64,000 nucleotides of DNA from NCBI RefSeq assembly GCF_030817215.1, contig NZ_JAUSZA010000001.1:5988501-6052500 (forward strand). Reading direction: 5' to 3'. Positions 9,312 through 16,427 of the stretch are shown here, piece by piece. Source of the DNA: Paenibacillus sp. V4I3. GTDB taxonomy: Bacteria > Bacillota > Bacilli > Paenibacillales > NBRC-103111. The translations under genes and the position numbers were made by a program. The notes under the pieces are model-generated. The model saw only the letters and a program-made list of their open reading frames with translations. It was not told the DNA's origin and ran no database searches. Position 1 is the first letter of the stretch. Each line of letters opens with the position of its first letter.

Positions 9312-9416
9312 TCATATTGCAAAAGTCATAGTAATAATCACCAACAAAATAAAGAGAACCAATACTGCTGCTGAACTACTACCGCCATATCCTGCTCCTG
9401 CTGCTGAATATCCCAT
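9312..9416 (-). CDS. YjcZ family sporulation miniprotein
   Basis: 34-aa protein that starts M-G-Y-S-A-A-G, has a glycine/alanine/serine-rich head (G-A-G-Y-G-G-S-S-S) and ends in one hydrophobic helix (V-L-V-L-F-I-L-L-V-I-I-T). This pattern is typical of YjcZ-type small sporulation proteins of Bacillales. AAAGGAGTG lies before the ATG, and a strong terminator follows. Translation was done by hand from the minus strand. It is a close paralogue of the product at 9692-9802; both are inferred to be made in the developing spore. Confidence 0.8.
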   Translation of the reverse strand: MGYSAAGAGYGGSSSAAVLVLFILLVIITMTFAI

Positions 9417-9478
9417 AAATTAGTCACTCCTTTCATGTGATCGCTGTCTAGGTACTACCAAAAGAAGAAAACGGAGAC

Positions 9479-9634
9479 CTATGGAAGAATGCTTACGGAT
9501 TTGGCATTTGAACGAAGATAGATTTTGTCACGCGTGCTCTTAGCCAAAATTCCCTCTAAAATTTGCCCTTGTCGTGTCATAACGTAAACATGTTTGCCCA
9601 TAAGGGATTTTAGCCGATTATTGTCGATTGACAT
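9479..9634 (-). CDS. hypothetical 51-aa protein between two YjcZ-type genes
   Basis: Open frame from ATG 9634 to TAG, with GGTGG eight bases before the start. The product begins M-S-I-D-N-N-R-L and contains G-K-H-V-Y-V-M-T-R-Q-G-Q-I-L-E-G-I-L. It is basic, has no membrane segment, and its alternating beta pattern (V-Y-V-M-T, then Q-I-L-E-G-I-L, then K-I-Y-L-R) resembles a small Sm-like or SH3-like barrel. I do not recognise the family. All three small genes run the same way with short gaps, so they may share sporulation-time expression. It is too short for automatic gene finding, so it is easily missed. Confidence 0.6.
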   Translation of the reverse strand: MSIDNNRLKSLMGKHVYVMTRQGQILEGILAKSTRDKIYLRSNAKSVSILP

Positions 9635-9691
9635 TCCTATAACCACCAATTGTTGAATTCTCTTAAAAAGCTTGAGGTGTGTTGTTATGAA

Positions 9692-9802
9692 TTACCATAC
9701 AAATGCGCTGGTAATAATAACCAAAAGAATGAAAAGAACCAAGACAACAGCCGTACTAGTACCCAGACCACCGCTATAACAACCTCCTGCAGCATAACCC
9801 AT
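9692..9802 (-). CDS. YjcZ family sporulation miniprotein (second copy)
   Basis: 36-aa protein M-G-Y-A-A-G-G-C-Y-S-G-G with a C-terminal hydrophobic helix V-V-L-V-L-F-I-L-L-V-I-I-T that is almost identical to that of the product at 9312-9416. Longer in-frame starts upstream give an unrelated, non-conserved-looking extension, so the short form is chosen. GGGAG lies upstream at somewhat long spacing. One cysteine is present in the head. Role inferred from the family: small sporulation-associated, probably membrane-inserted protein. Confidence 0.75.
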   Translation of the reverse strand: MGYAAGGCYSGGLGTSTAVVLVLFILLVIITSAFVW

Positions 9803-10011
9803 TCCACTTCGCTCCCTTCTGCTATCAGATGGTCTATTGTATTTCAACGGCATTTGAAATGTATGGACAAATGTCAGATAGTAAAGGCCTGTTTTAAGAT
9901 TAGGATCAATAATCGCTGTTTTTTGAATAAACGCATGCAAAATGCTGATAAATTAGATTTTTTCTGTAAGTTCCATCAAGGTTTTTATGAAGCTGAACCA
10001 TAATTATAAAA

Positions 10012-10036
10012 GGGGCTATCCTTTTGGGACAGCCCC
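10012..10036 (-). terminator. terminator after spoVAEb
   Basis: 10-bp stem (10012-10021 with 10027-10036, one G-U pair) and 5-nt loop; on the minus strand TTTTAT follows. It lies 17 bp beyond the stop codon of spoVAEb, closing the spoVA2-like operon. Confidence 0.85.
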
Positions 10037-10052
10037 TTGCCAAGCATTGATC

Positions 10053-10403
10053 TTATCCTTTGGGTTTGACAAATACGGCAGCTATGAAGGAGAAAATGAT
10101 CGCCGCGGATACCCCCGCGCTGGTCACTTTAAAAATACCGGTGATGATCCCTATATAGCCGTCCTTATGAAGTTCTTCTAACGCCCCGTGCACAAGAGCA
10201 TTGCCGAAGCTGGTAATCGGAACAGTTGCACCCGCACCAGCAAATTCAATGAACGGATCATACAAATTACAGCCGTCTGCTATAGCGCCAAGCACGACAA
10301 GTGTGCTCATGGTATGAGCGGGTGTCAGCTTGCCCACATCCATCAAAAGTTGGCCAAATACACAGATGGCTCCGCCTATCAGAAAAGCCCAAAAAAAGTT
10401 CAT
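10053..10403 (-). CDS. spoVAE: stage V sporulation protein AE (SpoVAEb)
   Basis: 116-aa membrane protein with three to four hydrophobic segments, starting M-N-F-F-W-A-F-L-I-G-G. The glycine-rich A-G-A-G-A-T-V-P-I-T-S-F-G-N segment is characteristic of SpoVAE/SpoVAC. It forms part of the channel that moves dipicolinic acid into the forespore and out on germination. ATG overlaps the spoVAD stop (ATGA), so the genes are translationally coupled. A terminator follows. In this gene set (with 2Duf) it corresponds to SpoVAEb of spoVA2mob-type operons. Confidence 0.93.
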   Translation of the reverse strand: MNFFWAFLIGGAICVFGQLLMDVGKLTPAHTMSTLVVLGAIADGCNLYDPFIEFAGAGATVPITSFGNALVHGALEELHKDGYIGIITGIFKVTSAGVSAAIIFSFIAAVFVKPKG

Positions 10404-11419
10404 GCGTACAACCCTCCAGACTCAATTGAAACAGCATGTGCAATGCAAGGAATGCTTTCCCCTTGTTGAAAAGTAAGCGGTGAAAGCAAAGCTCCAGTCG
10501 CTACGACTAGGATTCGCTTCAATTCGCCACTCTTAATGCGCTTTAGGAGATGACCATAAGTGACGGTTGCAGAGCAGCCACAACCGCTCCCTCCCGCTTG
10601 GACAGTCTGCTTCTCGCGATCATAAATGATCAACCCACAGTCGTTATATGTCGTTTGATCAATTGGAAACTTGTGCTTCTCGAATAGTTCGCGCGCAATA
10701 TTCACACCCACTGTTGCCAAATCACCGGTGACGATTAGATCGTAATAACTAGGCTCAATATTCAGTTCTCGGAAATGAGTTTGAATGGTATCTACCGCGG
10801 CCGGCGCCATCGCAGCGCCCATATTAAACGGATCCGTAATGCCCATATCGACGATCCGTCCGATTGTGGCCGAGGTGACGACGGGTCCGTCACCGGTCTT
10901 GCCAAGCACAGCGACCCCAGCGCCGGTAACTGTGTATTGAGCTGTCGGCGGCTTCTGCGATCCGTATTCCGTCGGATAACGGAACTGCTTCTCCGCCGTA
11001 CAGTTATGGCTGCAGGTGCCTGCCATCACGTAGTTGGCAGCCCCCGAGTCCACCAGCTGCGCGGCTATCGCCAGCCCCTCCATCGATGTGGAGCAAGCGC
11101 CGAATATGCCGAGATACGGCATATTTAATGTGCGCACAGCAAAGGTATTGGAGATGATCTGATTCATCAGATCGCCTCCAATATAAAACTGTATGTTGCC
11201 GCCTTCGAGCCCTGCCTTAGCAAGTGCTCGTTGCGCAGCTTCCTCTAGCAGTGCCTTTTCGGCTTTTTCCCACGTTTTTTGACCTACGGTCAAATCACCG
11301 TGGACAATATCGAAATCCCCACTAATTGGCCCCTGGCCTTCATCAGGTCCTACAACCGTCCCCGTTGATAAGATCACGGGGCGATTCTCAAAGACCCAGC
11401 TCTGATGTCCCTTCAGCAT
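10400..11419 (-). CDS. spoVAD: stage V sporulation protein AD
   Basis: 339-aa soluble protein with a thiolase/ketoacyl-synthase-like fold that binds dipicolinic acid in spores. The sequence starts M-L-K-G-H-Q-S-W-V-F and holds the conserved G-A-C-S-T-S-M-E-G and T-V-T-G-A-G-V-A segments. A GTG five codons upstream would overlap the spoVAC stop; GGTGGGGG placed eight bases before the ATG at 11419 makes the shorter form more likely. The gene lies between spoVAC and spoVAEb. Confidence 0.94.
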   Translation of the reverse strand: MLKGHQSWVFENRPVILSTGTVVGPDEGQGPISGDFDIVHGDLTVGQKTWEKAEKALLEEAAQRALAKAGLEGGNIQFYIGGDLMNQIISNTFAVRTLNMPYLGIFGACSTSMEGLAIAAQLVDSGAANYVMAGTCSHNCTAEKQFRYPTEYGSQKPPTAQYTVTGAGVAVLGKTGDGPVVTSATIGRIVDMGITDPFNMGAAMAPAAVDTIQTHFRELNIEPSYYDLIVTGDLATVGVNIARELFEKHKFPIDQTTYNDCGLIIYDREKQTVQAGGSGCGCSATVTYGHLLKRIKSGELKRILVVATGALLSPLTFQQGESIPCIAHAVSIESGGLYA

Positions 11420-11423
11420 AAGG

Positions 11424-11897
11424 TCAACCCCCACCCGTAATGATAAGATGTACGATACCTACAATAAAGGCTGCGACGGTTCCGAAGACAATGACGGAGC
11501 CAGCTAACTTGAACATATTACCGCCTACCCCAAGCACAAGTCCTTCCGCCCGGTGCTCAATAGCTGCTGAGCATAACGAGTTTGCGAAACCTGTTACTGG
11601 AACGGAGCTTCCCGCTCCGGCCCATTGGGCTATTTTATCGTACACACCGAAGCTCGTCAGTATGACGGATATGATAATTAACACGGCAACCGTTGGATTC
11701 CCTGCCGTTTTTTCGGTAAAACCAAACCAATTAACGAACATCTCCATGATACATTCACCAATTAAACAGATTGTCCCTCCAACGAGAAAGGCTCGCAGGC
11801 AATTAATTAGAACGGGTCTTTTGGGCTCTTGCTTCTTCGCTAGTTTCTGATACTCCTGCTGCGTCATTGTCAAGTTCTTCTTCTTGTTGTTGGCCAT
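11424..11897 (-). CDS. spoVAC: stage V sporulation protein AC
   Basis: 157-aa membrane protein: a lysine-rich N-terminus (about 30 residues), then four hydrophobic segments with the family signature A-G-A-G-S-S-V-P-V-T-G-F-A-N. SpoVAC is the mechanosensitive-type channel component of the dipicolinate transporter. GGAGGG precedes the ATG. It follows the 2Duf gene by 27 bp and leads into spoVAD. An operon is inferred from spacing and strand. Confidence 0.94.
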   Translation of the reverse strand: MANNKKKNLTMTQQEYQKLAKKQEPKRPVLINCLRAFLVGGTICLIGECIMEMFVNWFGFTEKTAGNPTVAVLIIISVILTSFGVYDKIAQWAGAGSSVPVTGFANSLCSAAIEHRAEGLVLGVGGNMFKLAGSVIVFGTVAAFIVGIVHLIITGGG

Positions 11898-11924
11898 GTT
11901 GTCCCTCCAGCTTCCTCTAACGCC

Positions 11925-12785
11925 CTAAGTTCTTAGAATCATATGCAGATCCTGAATGACCTTCGTTAACTGCACCGAACATGCCTCGTACATCTTCTTT
12001 GCTTGCGGATGACTAGTCGTCAATGAAAAAAGTTCAAGATCTGCCTCACACTTCTTCAAAGTGGCTAATAATGCAGGCCTTTCAATCGGTTGAGGCACTT
12101 TTAATTTATCATCATAGAGATCGACAGTTAATTCGCCATGCGTGTCTACTTGTGCGAGGAACACATTCTCCTTCGTTACTCCTAGCTTATCCAGTTCCGT
12201 ATGTAGCCATCCTCTTCCTCTTCCTGTTGCGGCCAAGGGTTCATCTTGTATGACGCCATCCATGATGACGGACTGCGTCGGTTTCTCAATATTCAGCTTC
12301 ATGCCCAAATGATTAGGTGTCAGAGGCTGGAGTTCACTTTTGAGCAGAACACTTAAATCACCACTAGCCTCAAGCATAGCGAATTCAACATCTGCCATGC
12401 GAAAAACACTTTTGGTTCGCAGCTGCGCCAGCAGCTCGTCGCCCGTGTAACGCTCTTTTTTCAAATTGTCCTCAAGAATTTTGCCATCTTTTATCACAAC
12501 CGTTCCTTCACCTTCAAACCAAAGTCGTAACGTCTTACTTTTGAGCGTTAGAATCTCCAGTGTTAAAGGGATGAGAACCCAGACGAGAATAGCGATGACC
12601 CCATGCCAGAATCTGAATTCCACATCTGTGGAAATAGTCCCAGCCAAGTCCCCAATCGTAATTCCGAGAACATATTCAAAAAAAGTCAGTTGAGATATTT
12701 GTTTTTTACCAAGAATTCGCGTCAGTACAAACAAAAAGACTAATGCGAAAAACGATCTGATTACGATACTCACCCAATCTGCCAC
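11925..12785 (-). CDS. 2Duf protein: DUF421 (YetF-like) membrane protein with C-terminal DUF1657
   Basis: 286 aa with three N-terminal hydrophobic segments (residues about 7-80), then the soluble DUF421 domain of YetF-type proteins (R-T-K-S-V-F-R-M-A-D-V-E-F-A) with its second half to about residue 225. The C-terminal 55 residues (L-K-K-C-E-A-D-L-E-L-F-S to the end) are a DUF1657 domain, closely like the separate protein at 15030-15236. This DUF421+DUF1657 combination is the 2Duf protein of spoVA2mob operons, linked there to raised spore wet-heat resistance. GTG start with GGGGAGGG upstream. First gene of the operon here. Confidence 0.9.
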   Translation of the reverse strand: MADWVSIVIRSFFALVFLFVLTRILGKKQISQLTFFEYVLGITIGDLAGTISTDVEFRFWHGVIAILVWVLIPLTLEILTLKSKTLRLWFEGEGTVVIKDGKILEDNLKKERYTGDELLAQLRTKSVFRMADVEFAMLEASGDLSVLLKSELQPLTPNHLGMKLNIEKPTQSVIMDGVIQDEPLAATGRGRGWLHTELDKLGVTKENVFLAQVDTHGELTVDLYDDKLKVPQPIERPALLATLKKCEADLELFSLTTSHPQAKKMYEACSVQLTKVIQDLHMILRT

Positions 12786-12823
12786 AAGCTTTCCCTCCCC
12801 TTTCCTAAAGCTCGAAACAACCT

Positions 12824-12853
12824 CATTATGTGCTATTTAGGCAGCAAGTATGA
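12824..12853 (-). promoter_or_regulatory. possible sigma-G/F-type promoter of the spoVA2-like operon
   Basis: On the minus strand TCATAC is followed after 17 bases by CATAATG, which fits loosely to the forespore-sigma pattern (G-H-A-T-R and C-A-T-N-H-T-A). It lies about 40 bp upstream of the GTG start of the 2Duf gene. It matches by eye only; mismatches at the ends of both boxes keep confidence low. Confidence 0.3.
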
Positions 12854-12915
12854 TCAATTTGAGTTGGATTTAAATGTTAACTACGCGAGCGAAAAAATAG
12901 GCTTGCAAGTTTGAA

Positions 12916-13006
12916 TTTACACGAGTAAAATACATTTTATAACAAATGGATAAAGAGTAACTTACTCCTTATCCATTTTATTTTTAACATTTTTTACACG
13001 AGTAAA
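12916..13006. promoter_or_regulatory. twin LacI-family operators around a 35-nt palindrome
   Basis: Two identical copies of TTTACACGAGTAAA lie at 12916-12929 and 12993-13006. Each is a near-perfect palindrome with central CG, the form typical of LacI-family operators. Centred exactly half-way between them (12961) is a 35-nt palindrome, 12944-12978, with 17-bp arms and one mismatch. A -35-like TTGAAT overlaps the left operator, and the right operator ends 4 bases before the AAGGAG of the dioxygenase gene. This fits repression, possibly by looping, by the LacI protein encoded at 13911. Confidence 0.7.
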
Positions 13007-13020
13007 ACACAAGGAGAACA

Positions 13021-13860
13021 ATGAGAATGACGACAGTGATCCTGGATATCCCCGAGCTCTCACGACAATTTGAAAAGGACGGTTATTTATTGCTTCGCAA
13101 TGTACTTTCGGAAGAAAGGATAGCAGAATTGAATAGTGCCGTTGACGGCATCCTTTCCGATGAGCAGGAGTCATTATCCTACAATATTTACAATAGCGTA
13201 GAACGAGACCCCACAATTTTGTCTTTAATGGACAATCCGACACTGCTTCCACTTATCGTTAATTTGATGGGTTATAACATCCAACTTCATATCTCACATC
13301 TGACCGTTCGCAAACCAAATCCCAATGATCTCAAGACTGAGACCAACAGCTTCATTCACTGGCATCAGGATGGACCAGCGCCCAAATTCCCAAGTATTAA
13401 CGGACTAACATCCACCTACTACATTAAAGTTTGTTATATTTTGAGTGATATGTCTGAGCCAGACCGCGGGAATACGAAAATCATTCCGGGCAGCCATAAG
13501 TGGCCAGATTATCAACCCGTTCAAACCGATGTGAATGTGCCTTTACTAGAAGAAATGCAGATTTGCGGTAAGCATGGGGACGTATTCCTATTTGCACAAA
13601 ATCTTTGGCATGCCGGTTCCCCGAATCGCTCCGACTTCACACGTCGACAATTATTTATCGGCTATAGTCCGATTTGGATGAGGCCTATTGATTACCATGC
13701 TGCTTCCCCAGCTCTACTCGAAGGGGCAGATCCGATTCGCCGCCAACTGCTAGGTGCAATTAGTGAAAACTATTTCAAATTCTACGTACCGGATGAGTCA
13801 ATGGTCCCGCTTAAAGAATTGTGGTTAGGCGATGCTGCATCGAAAAGCGAGTACATTTAG
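13021..13860 (+). CDS. phytanoyl-CoA dioxygenase family protein (PhyH)
   Basis: 279-aa Fe(II)/2-oxoglutarate-dependent oxygenase of the PhyH family. The metal triad is visible: His115-x-Asp117 in F-I-H-W-H-Q-D-G and the distal His197 in L-W-H-A-G-S, with arginines at 208-209 as candidates for 2-oxoglutarate binding. No signal peptide. AAGGAG is four bases before the first ATG; a second in-frame ATG is two codons later. The substrate is unknown. Next to a LacI regulator and under its probable operators, a role in modifying a small carbon or natural-product substrate is inferred. Confidence 0.88.
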   Translation: MRMTTVILDIPELSRQFEKDGYLLLRNVLSEERIAELNSAVDGILSDEQESLSYNIYNSVERDPTILSLMDNPTLLPLIVNLMGYNIQLHISHLTVRKPNPNDLKTETNSFIHWHQDGPAPKFPSINGLTSTYYIKVCYILSDMSEPDRGNTKIIPGSHKWPDYQPVQTDVNVPLLEEMQICGKHGDVFLFAQNLWHAGSPNRSDFTRRQLFIGYSPIWMRPIDYHAASPALLEGADPIRRQLLGAISENYFKFYVPDESMVPLKELWLGDAASKSEYI

Positions 13861-13910
13861 ATTTGTCCAAATTTATGATACCCTTGAGGAAAAAAGAAAG
13901 GGAGCTCCCT

Positions 13911-14900
13911 ATGATTACCAGGAAAGAAGTTGCAGACCGGGCAGGTGTTTCAGTAGCTGTCGTATCCTATGTACTTAATAATCGAAGCATCGTCAAAGAG
14001 GAAACCAGGCAAAAAGTACTTGCCGTGATCAATGAACTAGGTTATCGTCCCAATCAAACAGCCCGCAGCCTCAAAACTAGGAAAACAGGGCAAATTGCTG
14101 TCCTCGTCCATTTCGTGGGAAACCCCTTCGAGGGTGGATTGCTATCGTATATTGAGAAAAAAGCTAAACTCAGCAATTATTCTGTGTTCTTTCATTCATT
14201 TGAACCTGCTCGTGAAGAGGAATTAAAAAATACACTGATGGGGCGTGTGGACGGCATTCTTCTGCTGGGCCAAACGCTAAGTGAGGAAAGTCAGGCATTT
14301 TACTGCTTGATGGAGCTTCCCGTTGTATCTCTCATGCATCCAGGTGTTTCCATGCCGAGCATCCCGGTCGTTGATGTGGATTGGGTGACTGAAATGCGGC
14401 GGTTAATTGTTCATCTGCGTGAACAGGGGCATGAGCAGATTGCCTTTATGACCGCTGGCGATCTGCAGGATCCGATTGCTTATCGGCTCAATGCTTTCCG
14501 CGAAGCCATGCATCACGAAGGATTGAAACTGCCGGAGCCATATATTCTCGAAGGAGCTGGCCGCTTCGAAATGGCTTTCAACACGTTAACAACAACACTA
14601 ACGCAGGGTTTTGATTTTACAGCCATCGTAGCAGCAAATGATTTGATGGCTGTTGGTTGCCTCGCGGCTTGCCGCGAATCCGGCATTCTTGTCCCACAAC
14701 AATTGGCAATCGCCGGGTGCGAAGATATTCTAATGTCTTCGCAGGTCTCGCCAGCTTTGACAGCTATCTCTTATCCACGGATGGAGGTTGGTTTGGCAGC
14801 GACAGAATTGCTGCTATCACTCATCGACGGAAATAATAGGAAGACACCTCGACTAGAAGGCAAGCTTTCAGTCAGAACTTCTACAGTTGAGTCTTTATGA
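13911..14900 (+). CDS. LacI family transcriptional regulator
   Basis: 329-aa repressor. The N-terminal helix-turn-helix starts M-I-T-R-K-E-V-A-D-R-A-G-V-S and includes the minor-groove helix V-V-S-Y-V-L-N-N; a periplasmic-binding-protein-like sensor domain follows (about 60-329). The ATG at 13911 is chosen over a longer frame that overlaps the upstream gene, since GGGAG lies six bases before it. It lies 50 bp after the dioxygenase gene and is probably co-transcribed and autoregulated through the operators at 12916-13006. The ligand is unknown. Confidence 0.92.
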   Translation: MITRKEVADRAGVSVAVVSYVLNNRSIVKEETRQKVLAVINELGYRPNQTARSLKTRKTGQIAVLVHFVGNPFEGGLLSYIEKKAKLSNYSVFFHSFEPAREEELKNTLMGRVDGILLLGQTLSEESQAFYCLMELPVVSLMHPGVSMPSIPVVDVDWVTEMRRLIVHLREQGHEQIAFMTAGDLQDPIAYRLNAFREAMHHEGLKLPEPYILEGAGRFEMAFNTLTTTLTQGFDFTAIVAANDLMAVGCLAACRESGILVPQQLAIAGCEDILMSSQVSPALTAISYPRMEVGLAATELLLSLIDGNNRKTPRLEGKLSVRTSTVESL

Positions 14901-15029
14901 ACAAATTCAATTGGATTTAATTGTTATAAATGCAGGTGAAAAGTTAGGGCATATTAAAGATCGCAATCAATTGAAAAACGATCAATTTGCTTGCTATCCT
15001 ACACAAATCTTAAAGAAGAGGTGCACAAC

Positions 15030-15236
15030 ATGACAGTAGCTTCTCAAGTAAAAACAACATTGGCTTCACTTAAAAGTGCGCAAGCAAGCTTAGAAACATT
15101 TGCTCTAGGCACGCAAAATCAAGAAGCTAAACAGTTATATGAAGCGGCCGCCTTATCTGCACAAGACATCGTAAATCAAGTCGCCTCCCGTGTGCAGCAA
15201 TTGGAAAATGAAGAACCTCAGTACAAAGGCTTCTAG
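15030..15236 (+). CDS. DUF1657 domain-containing protein
   Basis: 68-aa soluble protein made of one DUF1657 domain: M-T-V-A-S-Q-V-K-T-T-L-A-S-L-K, then L-E-T-F-A-L-G-T and E-A-K-Q-L-Y-E-A-A. The same motif forms the tail of 2Duf at 11925-12785. In spoVA2mob-type operons, one or more free DUF1657 genes accompany spoVAC/AD/AEb and 2duf; here it is about 2.2 kb away on the opposite strand, separated by the PhyH-LacI pair. AAGAGGTG precedes the ATG. Function is unknown; spore localisation is inferred. Confidence 0.88.
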   Translation: MTVASQVKTTLASLKSAQASLETFALGTQNQEAKQLYEAAALSAQDIVNQVASRVQQLENEEPQYKGF

Positions 15237-15251
15237 TTAACAAACCAAAAC

Positions 15252-15281
15252 CAGCCGTTTGCGATCGCACGCAGACGGCTG
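15252..15281 (+). terminator. terminator after the DUF1657 gene
   Basis: 12-bp stem (15252-15263 with 15270-15281, one G-T pair) and 6-nt loop, followed by ATTTTGCATT. It lies 15 bp beyond the stop codon. It also sits just beyond the end of the small minus-strand gene at 15290, so it may work in both directions. Confidence 0.75.
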
Positions 15282-15289
15282 ATTTTGCA

Positions 15290-15367
15290 TTAAAACAAAA
15301 CGATGAATACCAGAGTAAGTAAAACGAACAGAATTAATATAAGCAGTATCAGCTTATCTTTTGGCAT
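15290..15367 (-). CDS. putative 25-aa single-helix membrane miniprotein
   Basis: Short frame on the minus strand with GAGGGG eight bases before the ATG. The product starts M-P-K-D-K-L-I and is then almost entirely hydrophobic (leucine, isoleucine, valine, phenylalanine) to the end, i.e. one membrane helix. I do not recognise a family. It lies among sporulation-related small genes, and many spore membrane miniproteins look like this. Composition alone could give such a frame by chance, so confidence is moderate. Confidence 0.45.
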   Translation of the reverse strand: MPKDKLILLILILFVLLTLVFIVLF

Positions 15368-15401
15368 TTAAGCCGCCCCTCGTTTCGGATGAGATTCCTA
15401 T

Positions 15402-15542
15402 TTATTCCAATGGTTGACCGGATGATTTCCTTAGCTCATTGGCCAAACGATGAAATTCTTCTCTTGCCTCAGCATCCTCGGTTGCCAAATAAGCCGCAGA
15501 CAAGAACGCAATGATTTTATTTGCATCTTCCACACTTAACAT
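15402..15542 (-). CDS. hypothetical 46-aa helical protein
   Basis: Frame from ATG 15542 to TAA, with GGGAGG ten bases upstream. The product begins M-L-S-V-E-D-A-N-K-I-I-A-F-L and continues as an acidic, alanine- and glutamate-rich amphipathic helix (A-T-E-D-A-E-A-R-E-E-F-H-R-L). No membrane segment. I do not recognise it. It lies directly downstream of the papain-like protease gene on the same strand (26 bp after its stop), so the two may be co-transcribed. The helical pattern and good ribosome-binding site support a real gene. Confidence 0.55.
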   Translation of the reverse strand: MLSVEDANKIIAFLSAAYLATEDAEAREEFHRLANELRKSSGQPLE

Positions 15543-15568
15543 AGATTCAGCACCTCCCTGAAGTCGGT

Positions 15569-16327
15569 TTATTTACCGGTCCAATAATCGAACGTCATCA
15601 CGTTATTTTTGAAAAAGGAATAGGGCATGTAACAATAGCCTTGATCTCCCCATGCTTTCCCCCATGAATTCCGCACGATGACTATTCCCTTTCCCTTCTG
15701 CTTACCATCCTTATATCCGACGGCCACTAGGGCATGCCCGCCTAACATTTGCTCTTTTTTCCGATTCGGGTACGGGATCCTTCCTGTTTTTGCAGCCAAT
15801 GGACTTTCGAAGGATTGATACAGCCAGATTCCAAAGACAACAGGCTGGCCATCAGCTAAGGCTGCTTTAATCCCTGCCAAATCATGAATCCGATGATACC
15901 CCTCGATACGGTAGGCTCCTGCTGCAGCTTCAGCCTCAGAATCAGGCTTCACTTTAAATTTGGCTATCCGATAAGGCCATTCGGATTCCGGACATACCCC
16001 TATTTTATGCAGCACCTTCATGCCATCACGTACGGTAGCTCCCGAGTCCCAATTGATCGTACCCTCTAATTTACGCTCATGCCAATAATGAAAAAGGCGA
16101 GATAGCCGTATCGTTGAATCTCGTTCTTGACGAAGCCAATACTCACGCAGCCCGCTTACAATGGCATTCGATGTGCAAGAGCCTAAATTCCCCTGATTTA
16201 CGATAGGAGACAGCTCCTTGCGCAAATCTACTTTGCGGGGCAATTGCGATTCCCGGATATAATTGACGCTTCGGTAAAAATAATCCCGAAAATCTCTCTG
16301 GTCCCGTTTAACCGTGTATTTACGCAT
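15569..16327 (-). CDS. papain-like C1A family cysteine peptidase
   Basis: 252-aa protein with the C1 peptidase fold: Q-G-N-L-G-S-C-T-S gives catalytic Cys51 with the oxyanion glutamine, G-G-H-A-L gives His198, and R-N-S-W-G gives Asn220. There is no signal peptide and only a short (about 30 aa) leader before the V-D-L-R start of the mature-like domain, so no inhibitory propeptide. ATG at 16327 is chosen because GGAGG lies six bases upstream; a GTG at 16342 is also in frame. Bacterial C1A enzymes of this short cytoplasmic form have no settled role. Neighbours suggest, but do not prove, a spore-related job. Confidence 0.85.
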   Translation of the reverse strand: MRKYTVKRDQRDFRDYFYRSVNYIRESQLPRKVDLRKELSPIVNQGNLGSCTSNAIVSGLREYWLRQERDSTIRLSRLFHYWHERKLEGTINWDSGATVRDGMKVLHKIGVCPESEWPYRIAKFKVKPDSEAEAAAGAYRIEGYHRIHDLAGIKAALADGQPVVFGIWLYQSFESPLAAKTGRIPYPNRKKEQMLGGHALVAVGYKDGKQKGKGIVIVRNSWGKAWGDQGYCYMPYSFFKNNVMTFDYWTGK

Positions 16328-16402
16328 CCGTTGCCTCCCCACGGTGTATTAGCCAGAATTGTACTCCAGTATATTCACCCATAGGCTGCAGCGTGCAAAA
16401 AA

Positions 16403-16427
16403 GCACGCATCTCTATGGAATGCGTGC
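16403..16427 (-). terminator. terminator of the glycosyltransferase gene
   Basis: 8-bp stem GCACGCAT/ATGCGTGC with 9-nt loop, followed on the minus strand by TTTTTT. The left arm overlaps the last codons of the gene ending at 16413. It closes the galU-glycosyltransferase pair. Confidence 0.8.

Noticed and set aside
11440..11850. 136-codon frame antisense to spoVAC
   Set aside because: It is the mirror of a well-supported gene; no ribosome-binding site and no recognisable motif.
14921..14956. Sigma-G-type promoter upstream of the DUF1657 gene (CATATTA at 14950)
   Set aside because: The -10 part fits but no -35 box lies at acceptable spacing.
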